Part shown: positions 40,639-49,450 of the stretch, one piece after another
Position numbering within the stretch: the first letter of the stretch is position 1
Layout of the letters: every line of letters starts with the position of its first letter
Notes under the pieces: generated by a model
What the model was told of the DNA's origin: nothing
The model's database searches: none
The model's input: only the letters and a program-made list of their open reading frames with translations
Position numbers and translations under genes: made by a program
Assembly (NCBI RefSeq): GCF_030817495.1
Contig: NZ_JAUSZK010000001.1
Location: forward strand, 2,025,001-2,089,000
From: Streptomyces sp. V3I7
Lineage (GTDB): Bacteria > Actinomycetota > Actinomycetes > Streptomycetales > Streptomycetaceae
DNA length: 64,000 bases
Direction: 5' to 3'

Positions 40639-43600
40639 CACACTCTCCCGCCCCGCTGCGCGTTGCGCAGGGTGCGCATCATTTCGTTGCCGATCTGCTC
40701 GGGGGTGGCGGAGCTGTCGGAGACGGTGACCGGCATGGAGCCGATCAGCGGCTGCTGCTCGCGTACGACGACAACCTGGACCCGACCGCCAGCGCGGGCA
40801 TCGACCACACGGGTGCGGGCACGGTCGCTGCTGGTGCGCAGGTCGAAGGAGCGGACGACGCCCGCCATCGCCGCGACGCTGCGGGCCTGCTTGAAGGAGT
40901 TGGCGAGCATCGGGCTGTAGTCGCGGCCGCGGGCGTTCCGGACGCCGCCGTCGGCGTACCACTCGATCTGGCCGCCGAATCGGTCGACCACCGTCTCCAC
41001 GATCGCCTTGCTGCGATCGCGCTTGGCGGCGGCCAAAGGCACGTATGCCTCCCCACCTGTCTCCCGCTCACCCCAGACGCGGTAGCTCCCGGCCGGGGCG
41101 ATCTGCGCGACGTGCTGCTCCTTGCGCGGGCCGTCGGTGACGCCGCCGTCCGCGTAGTAGTCGACGACCGCGCCGTCGGCGTGCTTCTTCGCGCCGCGGG
41201 CCTGGACGTCGGCCTGACGCCTGATGGCGTCCGCGACGTTGGTGTTCTGCTCCGCGAGCTGGCTGAAGATCGAGACGTGCCGGGTGGTGACCGTGACTTC
41301 CTTGCCGCGCAGGGAGTTGATGCGCTCCTGGATGGAGTCGGCAGCCTTCCGTGGGCCGCCGGTTGGCACCGTGATCTTGACTTTCTTCGATCCGGGGACC
41401 TTCTCGATCCGGAAGCCCAGGGCCTCCAACTGCTTGCGGGCCTCGGCCGTCGGCGCACGCACGACGACGGACTTCGCGCCGGGTGTCGCACGGATCTTCG
41501 CCTGTACGGCTTCCAGGCTCTTGATCGCCGCGGCGGTCGGGGCGGACACCTTGACGTTCTTGCTGTCCGGGGTGCGGCCGAGCTTGTCGATCAGGGTGTC
41601 GAGGTTCTTCTTCGCTCCGGCGGTCGGAGCGGTGATCTTGATCTGCCGGGTGCCGGGCACGGTCTTGACCGTGAATCCGAGGCTCCGGAGCTTCTTCTGC
41701 GCCCCGTCGGACAGTGAGTCGACCTTGATCGTCTTCGCGTTCGGCAGCCGCTGGAACTCCGCCTGGACGGCGATGAGGTTCGCCAGGGTGGAGTCCATGC
41801 CCTTCGTCTGGAGAAGCAGCGACACCTTCGACGGCAGCAGGCCGAGGCTGTCCGCGACGCCTTCGGCCTGGGTCTTGGTCAGCCCGTAGCCGCGAGCGGC
41901 CTGGATCGCCTCGGACCGGGCCCGGCTCATCTGCTCGCGGGCTTTCGCGAGCGCGGCCGGCAGGTCCTCGCCGTTACGCTGGGCCAGGTCGAAGGTGGCC
42001 ACAGAGGCGTCGGCCGCCGCGTCGGAGAGCGCGGTGAGCTGGGTGTAGAGGCCCTGCCCGTTCCGGGTCGTGGTGTTGAGGGTCTTGTCGTCGTTGACGA
42101 GCTGCTTGCCGCCATACCCCTGACTGCGGTCGACGTTCTTGCTGCCGTCCTTCAGGTCGAGGACGGCCGAGTTCACCTTGGCCTCGGCGGCCTGGAGGGA
42201 GATCTGACCGCCCGACAGCAGGTCGAGCGCGGACTTCAGCGAACGGGTGCGGGTGTCGGCGTCGGCTGTCTGGTCGGCCAGGCCGCCGACGGCCTGCTTC
42301 AGCCGGTCGTACGCCGAGGTGCCGTCCCCGGCGCCCTTGGTGGCCTTGGCCAGGTCCTTGGCATTCTTCAGCGCCCCGGCCATCTCGCCCTTGACGGAAC
42401 CGAGCGCGTCGGCGGCGTCCTTGTACTGCTGGCCGACCTCGGAGTAGTCGAGGACCGTGGCCTTGCCTCCGGCCAGGTCCTTGTACTCCTTGTGCTTGTC
42501 GGCCGTGGCCTGGAGCTGCTTCTGCAGCGCGTCCAGTGAGGTGCCCTGGCCGAGGTAGGCGTCGGTGAGCAAGGACAGGGGGACTCCGGCTTGCTCCATC
42601 ACCTTGGTGAGCTGGCCCTGTTCCGTCTTCGTGTCCAGCAGGGACTGCGCCGCCGCGTTGCGGACGTTGCTGTTGATCTGGCCGCCGGACTCGCGCAGCG
42701 CGGAGGTGAGCGTGGAGACGCGCTGCTGGTGCTCGGCCGCGGCCTGGGCTGCCTTCTGCTGCCGCGCCGCGAGCAGCCCCAGGCCCACCGACACCCCAGC
42801 CATGACGACGCCGAACGGTCCGCCGAGCGCGTTGGTTACGCCGCCGAGCGCGGAGCGCAGGCCCGATCCGGCGGCCCTGCCGATGCCGTTGAGCGTGCCG
42901 GTGAAGGTGGCTCCGGCGCCGTTCACGCTGCGGAACGCCGAGGTCATGTTGCCGAGGAACCCAACGCGTGCCTGCACGGCGGCCCAGGCCGCGCCGTACC
43001 GCGACAGGGCGACACCGGAAGCGGCGGCCAAGGACTGCTGCACGCGCATCTGCTGGTTGAACGAGGCGATGCCCGAGCGGACCGGCCCGGTCATGGTCGT
43101 CGCCATGTTCGTCAGCGCCGGCTGGGCCCGGCGGAACAAGAGCATGGCCAAGGCGGCGGACTGGATCGGTCCGGGCAGCGCGCCGAACAGGCTGACCAGA
43201 CCGCCGACGGCGTGACCGATCGGGACGAGCACCATCGACAGGCCCGAGACCGCGTCCATCGCGAGGTTGGCGACGGTGGCGATGATGTCGAGCGTGCCGG
43301 CCGCCGCGCCGCCCTCCTGCCCGAGTCCGGAGATGGCGTCCAGGATCGGCTCCGCGCCGTCGGCGGCGTTCGACAGGACGTCTCCGAGCGTGCGACCCGC
43401 GTTGATCAGCAGGTTGAGACCGGTGGCGAGGGAGTGCTCACCGATGTCCTTGAGCGGACCGACGAGCTGCTGGGCCTCCTCGATGAGGCCGCTGAGCCCG
43501 TCCTTCGTCTGCTCCTTCAGCTCCGGGCCGTACAGCGAGGCAATGTTCCGCCCGTACTCCAGTGCCGTGGTCAGGTACGGCGTGGCGCCGGACATCCCGC

Positions 43601-44906
43601 GGGTGAGCAGACGGGTCACCCACTCCAGGCCGGGAGCCATCCCCTCATACAGAGCGATGCCGGTCTGTCGTGCCTGGGTGCGCAGTTGCGTCATGGCACC
43701 GGCCAGGCCCTCACCGCGCGAGGCGGTGATGGACGCGGCCGAACCGGTCTGCCCGACTGCCCTCGACAGGGCGTCGAAGCTCTCGGTGCCCTGATGGGCG
43801 AGCGCGACAGCGCCGCTGAGCGCGGGCTTGCCGAACGCGCGGGTCACTTCAGCCGTGAAGTCCTTCTGAGACATGGAGTGTTCGGCCTTCGACAGGCCCT
43901 CGATCACCGTGCGCAAGCCCTTGAAGCGGCCCTGCGCGTCCCATGCCTCGATCCCGAGGTCGCGCAGGGCGCCCTTCATGATCGGCGTCGGCGCGGCGAG
44001 GTTCGCGAAAAGACCTCGCAAGCTCGTGCCGGCCGTCTGCCCGAGGATGCCCGACTTGCCGAGCATTCCGACCGCGGCCGCCGTGTCTTGGAGGGTTACA
44101 CCCAGCGCGTTCGCGACCGGGCCCGCGTACCGCATCGAGTAGTAGATGTCGGTGATCGAGCCCGACGCGTTGTTCGCCGTGGCGGCGAGGGTGTCGGCCG
44201 CGCGGGACGCCTGATCAGCGCCGAGGCCGTACTGATCCATGATGTCGCCCAAATACTTGGCCGACGTGGCGGCGTTGACGTCGGCCGCCGCCGCGAGCTG
44301 GAGCGAGGCGCGTACGGCGTCGATCGACTGGTCCGCGCGGAAGCCGGCCTTGCCCAGCTCGACCATGCCCTCGGCGGCGTCCGCCGACGTCGAGGTGGGC
44401 AGCGTCAGGTCGTTGCCGAGTTCGCGGGCGACGGCGGCGGCCCGCTGCATTTGTCCGGCGGTCGCGTCGGTCACCGCGCGGAAGAGGTTCATCTGCCGCT
44501 GGTAGCGGTTGCCCTCCTCGATGACCTCGCCGGTGCCGAGGACGAGGGCGCCGCCCGCCAGCATGTTCGTGGCGGACATGCCGCGCCGACCGGCACCGGC
44601 GGTCGCCCGCTGGAGCCGGGACATCGACCGGGCGCCGTCGTCTCCGGCTGAGCGCAGCGCCGCGCGGGCAGCTCCGGCGCGGGCGGTGATCCGGTTCAGC
44701 TCCCCGACGGCACCGCGGACGGAACGATTCAACGCGGTGAACTGCGAAGCGAGGCGTGCCCCGTTGGCGTCGAGCCGGGCCAGGGACCGGTTCGCGGCGT
44801 CGGTCCGGTCCCCCAGGGTCCGCATCTGTGCGGAGGCAGTACGGGTTCCCGCGATCAGGTCGCGGACCTCGGCGCGCATCGCGACCGTGAGGGTGAACCC
44901 GGCCAT
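40638..44906 (-). CDS. Tail tape measure protein
   Basis: A 1422-residue protein, the largest of the phage, in the tape-measure position. Helical N-terminal region (RTLGDRTDAANRSLARLDA), then the TP901-type core (residues 120-400; ADAAEGMVELGKAGFRADQS, AVGMLGKSGILGQTAGTSLR), hydrophobic membrane-active segments (about 540-620), and a C-terminal series of five 30-45-residue repeats around P-x-(S/A)-K-x-(V/I)-x-(V/I)-x-x-PT (about residues 1050-1200). It sets tail length and probably helps DNA injection. Confidence 0.92.
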   Translation of the reverse strand: MAGFTLTVAMRAEVRDLIAGTRTASAQMRTLGDRTDAANRSLARLDANGARLASQFTALNRSVRGAVGELNRITARAGAARAALRSAGDDGARSMSRLQRATAGAGRRGMSATNMLAGGALVLGTGEVIEEGNRYQRQMNLFRAVTDATAGQMQRAAAVARELGNDLTLPTSTSADAAEGMVELGKAGFRADQSIDAVRASLQLAAAADVNAATSAKYLGDIMDQYGLGADQASRAADTLAATANNASGSITDIYYSMRYAGPVANALGVTLQDTAAAVGMLGKSGILGQTAGTSLRGLFANLAAPTPIMKGALRDLGIEAWDAQGRFKGLRTVIEGLSKAEHSMSQKDFTAEVTRAFGKPALSGAVALAHQGTESFDALSRAVGQTGSAASITASRGEGLAGAMTQLRTQARQTGIALYEGMAPGLEWVTRLLTRGMSGATPYLTTALEYGRNIASLYGPELKEQTKDGLSGLIEEAQQLVGPLKDIGEHSLATGLNLLINAGRTLGDVLSNAADGAEPILDAISGLGQEGGAAAGTLDIIATVANLAMDAVSGLSMVLVPIGHAVGGLVSLFGALPGPIQSAALAMLLFRRAQPALTNMATTMTGPVRSGIASFNQQMRVQQSLAAASGVALSRYGAAWAAVQARVGFLGNMTSAFRSVNGAGATFTGTLNGIGRAAGSGLRSALGGVTNALGGPFGVVMAGVSVGLGLLAARQQKAAQAAAEHQQRVSTLTSALRESGGQINSNVRNAAAQSLLDTKTEQGQLTKVMEQAGVPLSLLTDAYLGQGTSLDALQKQLQATADKHKEYKDLAGGKATVLDYSEVGQQYKDAADALGSVKGEMAGALKNAKDLAKATKGAGDGTSAYDRLKQAVGGLADQTADADTRTRSLKSALDLLSGGQISLQAAEAKVNSAVLDLKDGSKNVDRSQGYGGKQLVNDDKTLNTTTRNGQGLYTQLTALSDAAADASVATFDLAQRNGEDLPAALAKAREQMSRARSEAIQAARGYGLTKTQAEGVADSLGLLPSKVSLLLQTKGMDSTLANLIAVQAEFQRLPNAKTIKVDSLSDGAQKKLRSLGFTVKTVPGTRQIKITAPTAGAKKNLDTLIDKLGRTPDSKNVKVSAPTAAAIKSLEAVQAKIRATPGAKSVVVRAPTAEARKQLEALGFRIEKVPGSKKVKITVPTGGPRKAADSIQERINSLRGKEVTVTTRHVSIFSQLAEQNTNVADAIRRQADVQARGAKKHADGAVVDYYADGGVTDGPRKEQHVAQIAPAGSYRVWGERETGGEAYVPLAAAKRDRSKAIVETVVDRFGGQIEWYADGGVRNARGRDYSPMLANSFKQARSVAAMAGVVRSFDLRTSSDRARTRVVDARAGGRVQVVVVREQQPLIGSMPVTVSDSSATPEQIGNEMMRTLRNAQRGGRV

Positions 44907-44941
44907 CGCTGGCGGTCTCCTTACTTACGTGCGGGGGTGGA

Positions 44942-45294
44942 TCAGGGGCGCGGCTCGTACTGGTCGCGCGGGAGGAGCTGGATCTTCACGCCGTAGCCGG
45001 AGCGGTCCTGGGGGACGTGGTCGCGCTCCTGCTCGATCAGCTCGCAGCCGGGGCAGCGCAGGGTGCCGGTGACGTACGCGTGGGGGTCGCCGCCGCGGGC
45101 GCGGTCCCACTCCTCCAGCCGCGTGCGGCACTCCGGGCACACCGACCGCTGCCAGTCCGCCCAGGCCAACGCCTTCGCCCGGTCGAGGTCGGACCAGCGG
45201 CCGTCGCCGCCGAGGAACTGCGAGTGCGGGATCTGGAACCGCTCGCACAGCTCCAGCTCCGCGCGCAGGCCGGCGTCGCGGCTCAGTCTTTTCC
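44942..45294 (-). CDS. Tail assembly chaperone, frameshifted C-terminal part (T)
   Basis: The -1 frame entered at GGGAAAA (45289-45295) encodes GKRLSRDAGLRAELELCERF and a region with two Cys pairs (CPECRTRLEEW; LRCPGCELIEQE) that may form a zinc ribbon. It lacks its own start near the slip site. As in lambda G/GT, the fused product is needed in small amounts to load tail subunits on the tape measure. It ends 35 bp before the tape measure start. Confidence 0.8.
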
Positions 45295-45837
45295 CAGCTC
45301 GACCCGGCTCTCCTGCTGGATCTGCCAGGCCGCGTCCCACAGGGCGTTCGCGTCCGGCGCCGACCAGCCGTTCAGCAGCTCGTCGGCCTCCTCGCGGCTC
45401 ATGCCGTCCACGGAGGCCGCCGCCACCAGGGCGGCGGGGAAGGTGTCGGCGTTGAAGATCGCCCCCTCCTCCGCCTGCTGTTCGGTGGGCGGGTGCTCGG
45501 AGATCAGCTCCTCCAGCACCGGGCGCGGCAGCGCGCGGAAGGTCAGGAACTCCGACGCGGCATCGAGCGCGGCAAGGGCCTGATCGCGCGCCGAGTCGGC
45601 GTCGGCAGCCTGGCGTGCGGCCAGCTCGGCACCGGGGTTGACCTCGGCGACGAACTTCGCCCGGCGCACGGCCTGTTCGGCCTCGTCGTACCGCTGGCGC
45701 AGGTCGGTGTCGTCGCAGACGCGGAGCCGGTTCTGGGGCCTTGCGCGGCGGCGGAGGCGGTCCATCTTGGCCGCCCAGGCCCCCTCCGCCGGGTTGGCGG
45801 AGCGGGCGGGGCGCTTGGCCTGTGCGGGGCGCGACAC
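45283..45837 (-). CDS. Tail assembly chaperone (G)
   Basis: A 184-residue, mostly helical protein between the major tail and tape measure genes. Typical traits: basic N-terminal segment, long helices (LRQRYDEAEQAVRRAKFVAE) and a C-terminal helix EEADELLNGWSAPDANALWD. GTG start at 45837. The reading frame ends four codons after a canonical slippery heptamer. Confidence 0.85.
   Translation of the reverse strand: MSRPAQAKRPARSANPAEGAWAAKMDRLRRRARPQNRLRVCDDTDLRQRYDEAEQAVRRAKFVAEVNPGAELAARQAADADSARDQALAALDAASEFLTFRALPRPVLEELISEHPPTEQQAEEGAIFNADTFPAALVAAASVDGMSREEADELLNGWSAPDANALWDAAWQIQQESRVELGKD
45289..45295 (-). promoter_or_regulatory. Programmed -1 ribosomal frameshift site
   Basis: GGGAAAA (X XXY YYZ as G GGA AAA in the zero frame) directly before GAC TGA. 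Slipping by -1 reads GGG AAA AGA CTG and continues for about 116 codons to 44942. This is the expected location for tailed phages. Confidence 0.88.
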
Positions 45838-45839
45838 GA

Positions 45840-46493
45840 TCAGCCCTCGCTGGCGTCGTGCTCGCGGACCGTGGCCTCGGTCTCGGTCTTCGTGGTGCTG
45901 ACCACGGTCACGTCGACGTCGTCGCCGTCGTGATCGCCGTGGTGGTGGCCGTGCCCGTGACCGTGGCCGTCGTCGCAGTCCTCGTCCGGCAGCGACCGGG
46001 CCTGGGCCTGCGGCACGGGGCTGTCGAGCGACGGCTCGTCGGTGATCGTGAAGGTGACCTTGAACTTCGCCGCTTCATTGCCGGTCGAGTACGCCGCGGC
46101 GCGGGTGGCGACCTGGACGGGGAAGGCGTCGACCGAGCGAGACCCGGGCAGGTCACCCTTGCGGAGCAGGACCACGTAGCCCTTGGCTCCCTTGGGGAGC
46201 TGCTGTTCGATCGCGTCGGAGAACCGGTCCTCGTAGAACGTCAGGCTGGAGTTCTCCGCCTTGTCGTTGCCGGGGATCGAGGAGTTGAAGGTCGAGCCCA
46301 TGTCCGGGGTCTCGATCGGGTCGTTCTCCAGGGCCCAGCCCTCGATGTCCGAGACCGCGTCGGTCAGGACGAACGCCTTGGTGATCTCAGGGCGGCTGGG
46401 GTACTTCGGATCGTTGAGATCCTTCACCCAGAGGATCTTGGAGATGCCGCGCCGCAGAAATCGGGTCTGGGTCTTCTTCGTGCTGGTGGACAC
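45840..46493 (-). CDS. Major tail tube protein with His/Asp-rich C-terminal tail
   Basis: A 217-residue protein in the tail-tube position. AFVLTDAVSDIEGWALENDP, KAENSSLTFYEDRFSDAIEQ and GYVVLLRKGDLPGSRSVDAF match the actinophage tube-protein pattern. The C-terminus carries DEDCDDGHGHGHGHHHGDHD, an unusual run of His and acidic residues. GTG at 46493 is chosen for GGGAGCGG upstream. Confidence 0.85.
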   Translation of the reverse strand: MSTSTKKTQTRFLRRGISKILWVKDLNDPKYPSRPEITKAFVLTDAVSDIEGWALENDPIETPDMGSTFNSSIPGNDKAENSSLTFYEDRFSDAIEQQLPKGAKGYVVLLRKGDLPGSRSVDAFPVQVATRAAAYSTGNEAAKFKVTFTITDEPSLDSPVPQAQARSLPDEDCDDGHGHGHGHHHGDHDGDDVDVTVVSTTKTETEATVREHDASEG

Positions 46494-46627
46494 AGGTCCG
46501 CTCCCACTTCTGGGGCAGCGTCCCGTGCCGAGACCCTGCCCCTTGATGATCAAAGGGGGTTCGCCTGGCCTGGTGGGGCTTAGCGTCCGCGCGGGCCTCC
46601 GCGGTGAGGATCAGAAGAAACGTTGCT

Positions 46628-47071
46628 TCATGCCGGGGTCACGGTGATTGTGACCCGCTGCACGTAGGACACGATAGCGCCTGCCGCCGACACCGAAGCC
46701 TCTCCACCTGCGTCGTAGGTCAACTCCCGGTCGATCACGCGGGCTTCGGGAATCGGCAGGTTATGGGCCCAGCGGCCATCGGTTCGGCCGACGACGCCTG
46801 AGCGCACGCGGTCCGCCAGCCACTCGACCTGATCGCCCCGTTCCCCGACCGAGGTGATCTGGTACGACCAGGCGGCGTCCGCGTGCCAGTCCCACAGCGG
46901 CGGCCCGCCGAACTCCGCCGGCAGCGAGTCGAGGACGGTGTACGGGGAGGAGGCGGGCTCCCACCCCGACTTGCCCTCGACACGGGGCAGTTCACCGATA
47001 CCGCACGGGCGACCGGTGGCCTTCTCCACGAGGGCGGCGAGCGCGCGGGTCACCGGCAGACGGGCCGTCAC
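46628..47071 (-). CDS. Tail terminator-like protein
   Basis: A 147-residue protein. VTRALAALVEKATGRPCGIG and AAWSYQITSVGERGDQVEWL followed by ADRVRSGV resemble actinophage tail-completion proteins, and the position before the tube gene agrees. Its start overlaps the previous stop (ATGA). Confidence 0.75.
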   Translation of the reverse strand: MTARLPVTRALAALVEKATGRPCGIGELPRVEGKSGWEPASSPYTVLDSLPAEFGGPPLWDWHADAAWSYQITSVGERGDQVEWLADRVRSGVVGRTDGRWAHNLPIPEARVIDRELTYDAGGEASVSAAGAIVSYVQRVTITVTPA

Positions 47072-47496
47072 GGCAGCACTCCGTCGGCCAGGGCCCGGAT
47101 GAACGCCGGTTCGGTCTGCCGGAAGGCAGGCTCGACGTGCGGAAACGGCGGCTGTCGGTAGTGCCTTCCGAGGGAGTCGACTCCGACAAAACCGTGCTCA
47201 AGCCGCCTCGACTGCGGCGCGTCGGAGAACACCTCGGCCGTCACCTCGCCGCCCCCGCTGCGCATCCGCACGTCCCATGAGGCCCGGTACTGCCCGGTGA
47301 TGACGTTCGGGCCCGGCCGACCGCTCGCGTTCCGCTGGATACGGACACGCAGCAGCATGGCGTGGTGCCGCGTGATCGTCCGCGTACGGGCGCGGGTCGC
47401 TGGGCCCATGCGGGCCAGCGCGGCGGCCAGCGCGATCGGGTCGCGGAACGCGGTCGCGTCCGGGTGAGCGTTGGGGTGCGGGTTCGCCGGGGCCAT
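47068..47496 (-). CDS. HK97 gp10-like neck protein
   Basis: A 142-residue protein. LLRVRIQRNASGRPGPNVIT followed by GQYRASWDV, and RRLEHGFVGVDSLGRHYRQP followed by PPFPHVEPAF, are the recurring features of HK97 gp10 neck proteins (a strand rich in G-x-Y/x-R and a late P-x-P-h-x-P-A-F). ATG at 47496 overlaps the preceding stop. Confidence 0.85.
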   Translation of the reverse strand: MAPANPHPNAHPDATAFRDPIALAAALARMGPATRARTRTITRHHAMLLRVRIQRNASGRPGPNVITGQYRASWDVRMRSGGGEVTAEVFSDAPQSRRLEHGFVGVDSLGRHYRQPPFPHVEPAFRQTEPAFIRALADGVLP

Positions 47497-47927
47497 CAGT
47501 CGATCACCTGGACCCGGACGAGGCGCACCACGCTGTAGGTGCCCACCGCCTCGTCGGAGAACCGGAAGCGGCGGCCTATCAGCTGAGGGTCGCGGGGGCC
47601 TCCGGGCCGGACGGACCCGGCGACACGGACCACGTCGTCGCGCCGGAGCGCCGGAGCGTCGACGGGCAGCACGGCCTGGTAGTCGGTGGTCGGCGGTTCG
47701 ACGGCGAGCGACCCGCCGACCGGCTTGGTGATGGCGGGGCGGCCGAGCAGCATCACCGCGCCGAGCCCGTGCCAGACCAGCTCCTCGTCCGGCGCGGGCG
47801 GCACCAGCTTGCCGGTGGTCTCGTCGAGCACGTCGTCCGTACGGCCCGCGCTGTCCCGCCACACCTCCAGCTTGTCGTCCAGGATGCGGCCGACGACCCG
47901 ACGGGCACCGTCCACGTCAAAGGCCAC
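47496..47927 (-). CDS. Head-closure-like protein (DUF6093-like)
   Basis: A 143-residue protein. VVGRILDDKLEVWRDSAGRT, PTTDYQAVLPVDAPALRRDD and DPQLIGRRFRFSDEAVGTYS follow the small beta-barrel pattern of head-closure/stopper proteins, as expected upstream of a gp10-like gene. Confidence 0.75.
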   Translation of the reverse strand: MAFDVDGARRVVGRILDDKLEVWRDSAGRTDDVLDETTGKLVPPAPDEELVWHGLGAVMLLGRPAITKPVGGSLAVEPPTTDYQAVLPVDAPALRRDDVVRVAGSVRPGGPRDPQLIGRRFRFSDEAVGTYSVVRLVRVQVID

Positions 47928-48288
47928 GAGCCCACTCCTGAAGCTGGGTGAGCATGGCCTCCGTCAGCGAACGCGGGCCGGTGCCAAGATCGGGCCGGGC
48001 CAAGGCGGCACGCTCCAACTCCTCAGGGTCGATTGCCGCCAGGAAGACCGCAGCCGCCGCGCCGGGGTCAAAGGCGTCGGCCACTGCGACACGGGCCAGG
48101 CCATCGAAGACCGTCTCGGTCCATTCCCCGGCGCGCAGCACGACTTGTGCGGACTCGCCTTCCTGTTGACTGATCGTGTAGCCCTTGAAAGCCCCGGGGT
48201 CGACCCGCTTCCCGTTGAGCTCTATCCCGACCTTGGGCCCGCGGGCGGTGATCTGTACTCGGTGCAGGTCCTCGTCGTTGTGATCCAT
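47917..48288 (-). CDS. Hypothetical phage structural-region protein
   Basis: A 123-residue acidic protein. The N-terminal beta-rich part (VQITARGPKVGIELNGKRVD) and C-terminal helices (LTEAMLTQLQEWARGL) are typical of a small neck-region protein in actinophages, role unknown. It is the last gene of phage type on this side. The 169 bp beyond it (48289-48457) show no phage gene, tRNA or clear terminator. Confidence 0.7.
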   Translation of the reverse strand: MDHNDEDLHRVQITARGPKVGIELNGKRVDPGAFKGYTISQQEGESAQVVLRAGEWTETVFDGLARVAVADAFDPGAAAAVFLAAIDPEELERAALARPDLGTGPRSLTEAMLTQLQEWARGL

Positions 48289-48457
48289 TCAGCCGACGCT
48301 AAGGCTGCTGTCGGACAACGCCGGGCGCCCGGTGCTACAGCTTCTGCTCCGCTGTCTCCACAGCCAGTGGAAGAGCATGGCGAGATCTCGCACAGGCCCG
48401 AAAGGCGGGGTACGGCGCCGCCGGCCTTATGTCGCTGATCTCAGTTTGTGTGGCAGC

Positions 48458-49336
48458 TCAGACGGCGGGAGGCCGGCCAGCCCGGGTCAGACGGGCGACC
48501 GTGGTCCAGCTCATTGGCTCCCGTGTCCCGCACGCTCCACGTACGCCCTCCAGGAATCCGTTGAGGGACGCGCGCAGGGCGGGCATCCCGCGCGTTCGGC
48601 TGAGGGTGACCGCGGCCCAGACGGCGAGGTTGACGGGGATCAGAAGGCGGGGCAGGCGGCGGCGCGCGAGCCAGACCCGGTTGCGGGCGTTGAGCCGATA
48701 GAAGCTGGCGTGCCGGGACGGGTGGGTGGCGGGGTGGTGCACGATCACGTCCGGCATGTAGTAGCCGCGGTATCCGTGGTCCCACAGCCGCCACGCCAGG
48801 TCTACGCCTTCGTGGTAGAGGAAGAAGCTGCCGGGCCAGCCTCCGACCTCGTCGAATGCGGAGCGGCGGATCATCACGACGCCCTCGGCCATGACGGTCA
48901 CGATGCCGGGCCGGGCCGGGTCGCTTGCTCGCAGGCGCGGGACCCAGCGGCGGAGGGTGACGCCGCTGTCGGGGTCGGCGATGCGGGGCTGGGTGTAGGC
49001 GAGGCCGGGATCGGTTTCGAGGCGGGCTACGAGCTGGGCCAGGATGCGGGGGGTCGGCAGCATGGCGTCGTTGTCGAAGAAGAACAAGTAGTCGCCCTTG
49101 ACCTGGGCAGCTCCGATGTTGCGGCCCTCGGGGATACCGACGTTCTCCGCCAGCGTGACCGTGCGCACGCCGTCAGGAACCTGCTGAGGGGTGCACCCGT
49201 TACCGACGACGACGACGTCCAGGTCGACGCCTTCCTGCGCCAGGAGGGACGCCATGGCCTTGGGGAACTCGGCCGGCCGGTCGTTCATGGTCAGGACCAC
49301 GGCCCCCACGGCGGGTGAGGCGAAGCCGGTGTTCAC
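48458..49336 (-). CDS. Family 2 glycosyltransferase
   Basis: A 292-residue GT-A enzyme. VVLTMNDRPAEFPKAMASLL begins the nucleotide-binding fold, FFFDNDAMLP holds the metal-binding D-x-D-type motif, and GGWPGSFFLYHEGVDLAWRL carries the usual catalytic Asp/Glu region of rhamnosyl/glucosyl GT2 enzymes. The C-terminal part has a basic helix and a hydrophobic segment (RLLIPVNLAVWAAVTLSR) that may bind the membrane. GTG at 49336. Confidence 0.88.
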   Translation of the reverse strand: MNTGFASPAVGAVVLTMNDRPAEFPKAMASLLAQEGVDLDVVVVGNGCTPQQVPDGVRTVTLAENVGIPEGRNIGAAQVKGDYLFFFDNDAMLPTPRILAQLVARLETDPGLAYTQPRIADPDSGVTLRRWVPRLRASDPARPGIVTVMAEGVVMIRRSAFDEVGGWPGSFFLYHEGVDLAWRLWDHGYRGYYMPDVIVHHPATHPSRHASFYRLNARNRVWLARRRLPRLLIPVNLAVWAAVTLSRTRGMPALRASLNGFLEGVRGACGTREPMSWTTVARLTRAGRPPAV

Positions 49337-49360
49337 GCGGATGTTCCCCTTCGTTTCACT

Positions 49361-49392
49361 GCGGGCGGTCAGCCTACGGCATGGCCGCCCGC
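49361..49392 (-). terminator. Possible stem-loop between the GT and aminotransferase genes
   Basis: GCGGGCGG / CCGCCCGC, 8-bp stem with a 16-nt loop. Confidence 0.35.
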
Positions 49393-49450
49393 GCCCTGAT
49401 TCAGGTGAGTGAGCACGTCCGGCCCACCCCGATTCACGCTCCGTGGCCGG

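Larger units (their letters stand above)
18158..48288. mobile_element. Defective siphovirus-type prophage (left end at tRNA; right limit uncertain)
   Basis: Nearly all genes run on the minus strand in phage order: neck, tail, lysis, then replication/recombination. Terminase, portal, protease, capsid and a complete integrase are missing. Phage genes stop abruptly at 48288, where sugar-metabolism genes begin. The right attachment site is not in view, so the true end could lie beyond the window. Confidence 0.85.

Noticed and set aside
42591..44651. 686-codon plus-strand frame opposite the tape measure gene
   Set aside because: Antisense shadow of the tape measure protein with Arg/Gly/Glu-rich translation.
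18158..48288. CRISPR array or restriction-modification island
   Set aside because: No regularly spaced direct repeats with unique spacers were seen, and the methyltransferases lack restriction partners; both fit phage self-protection better.
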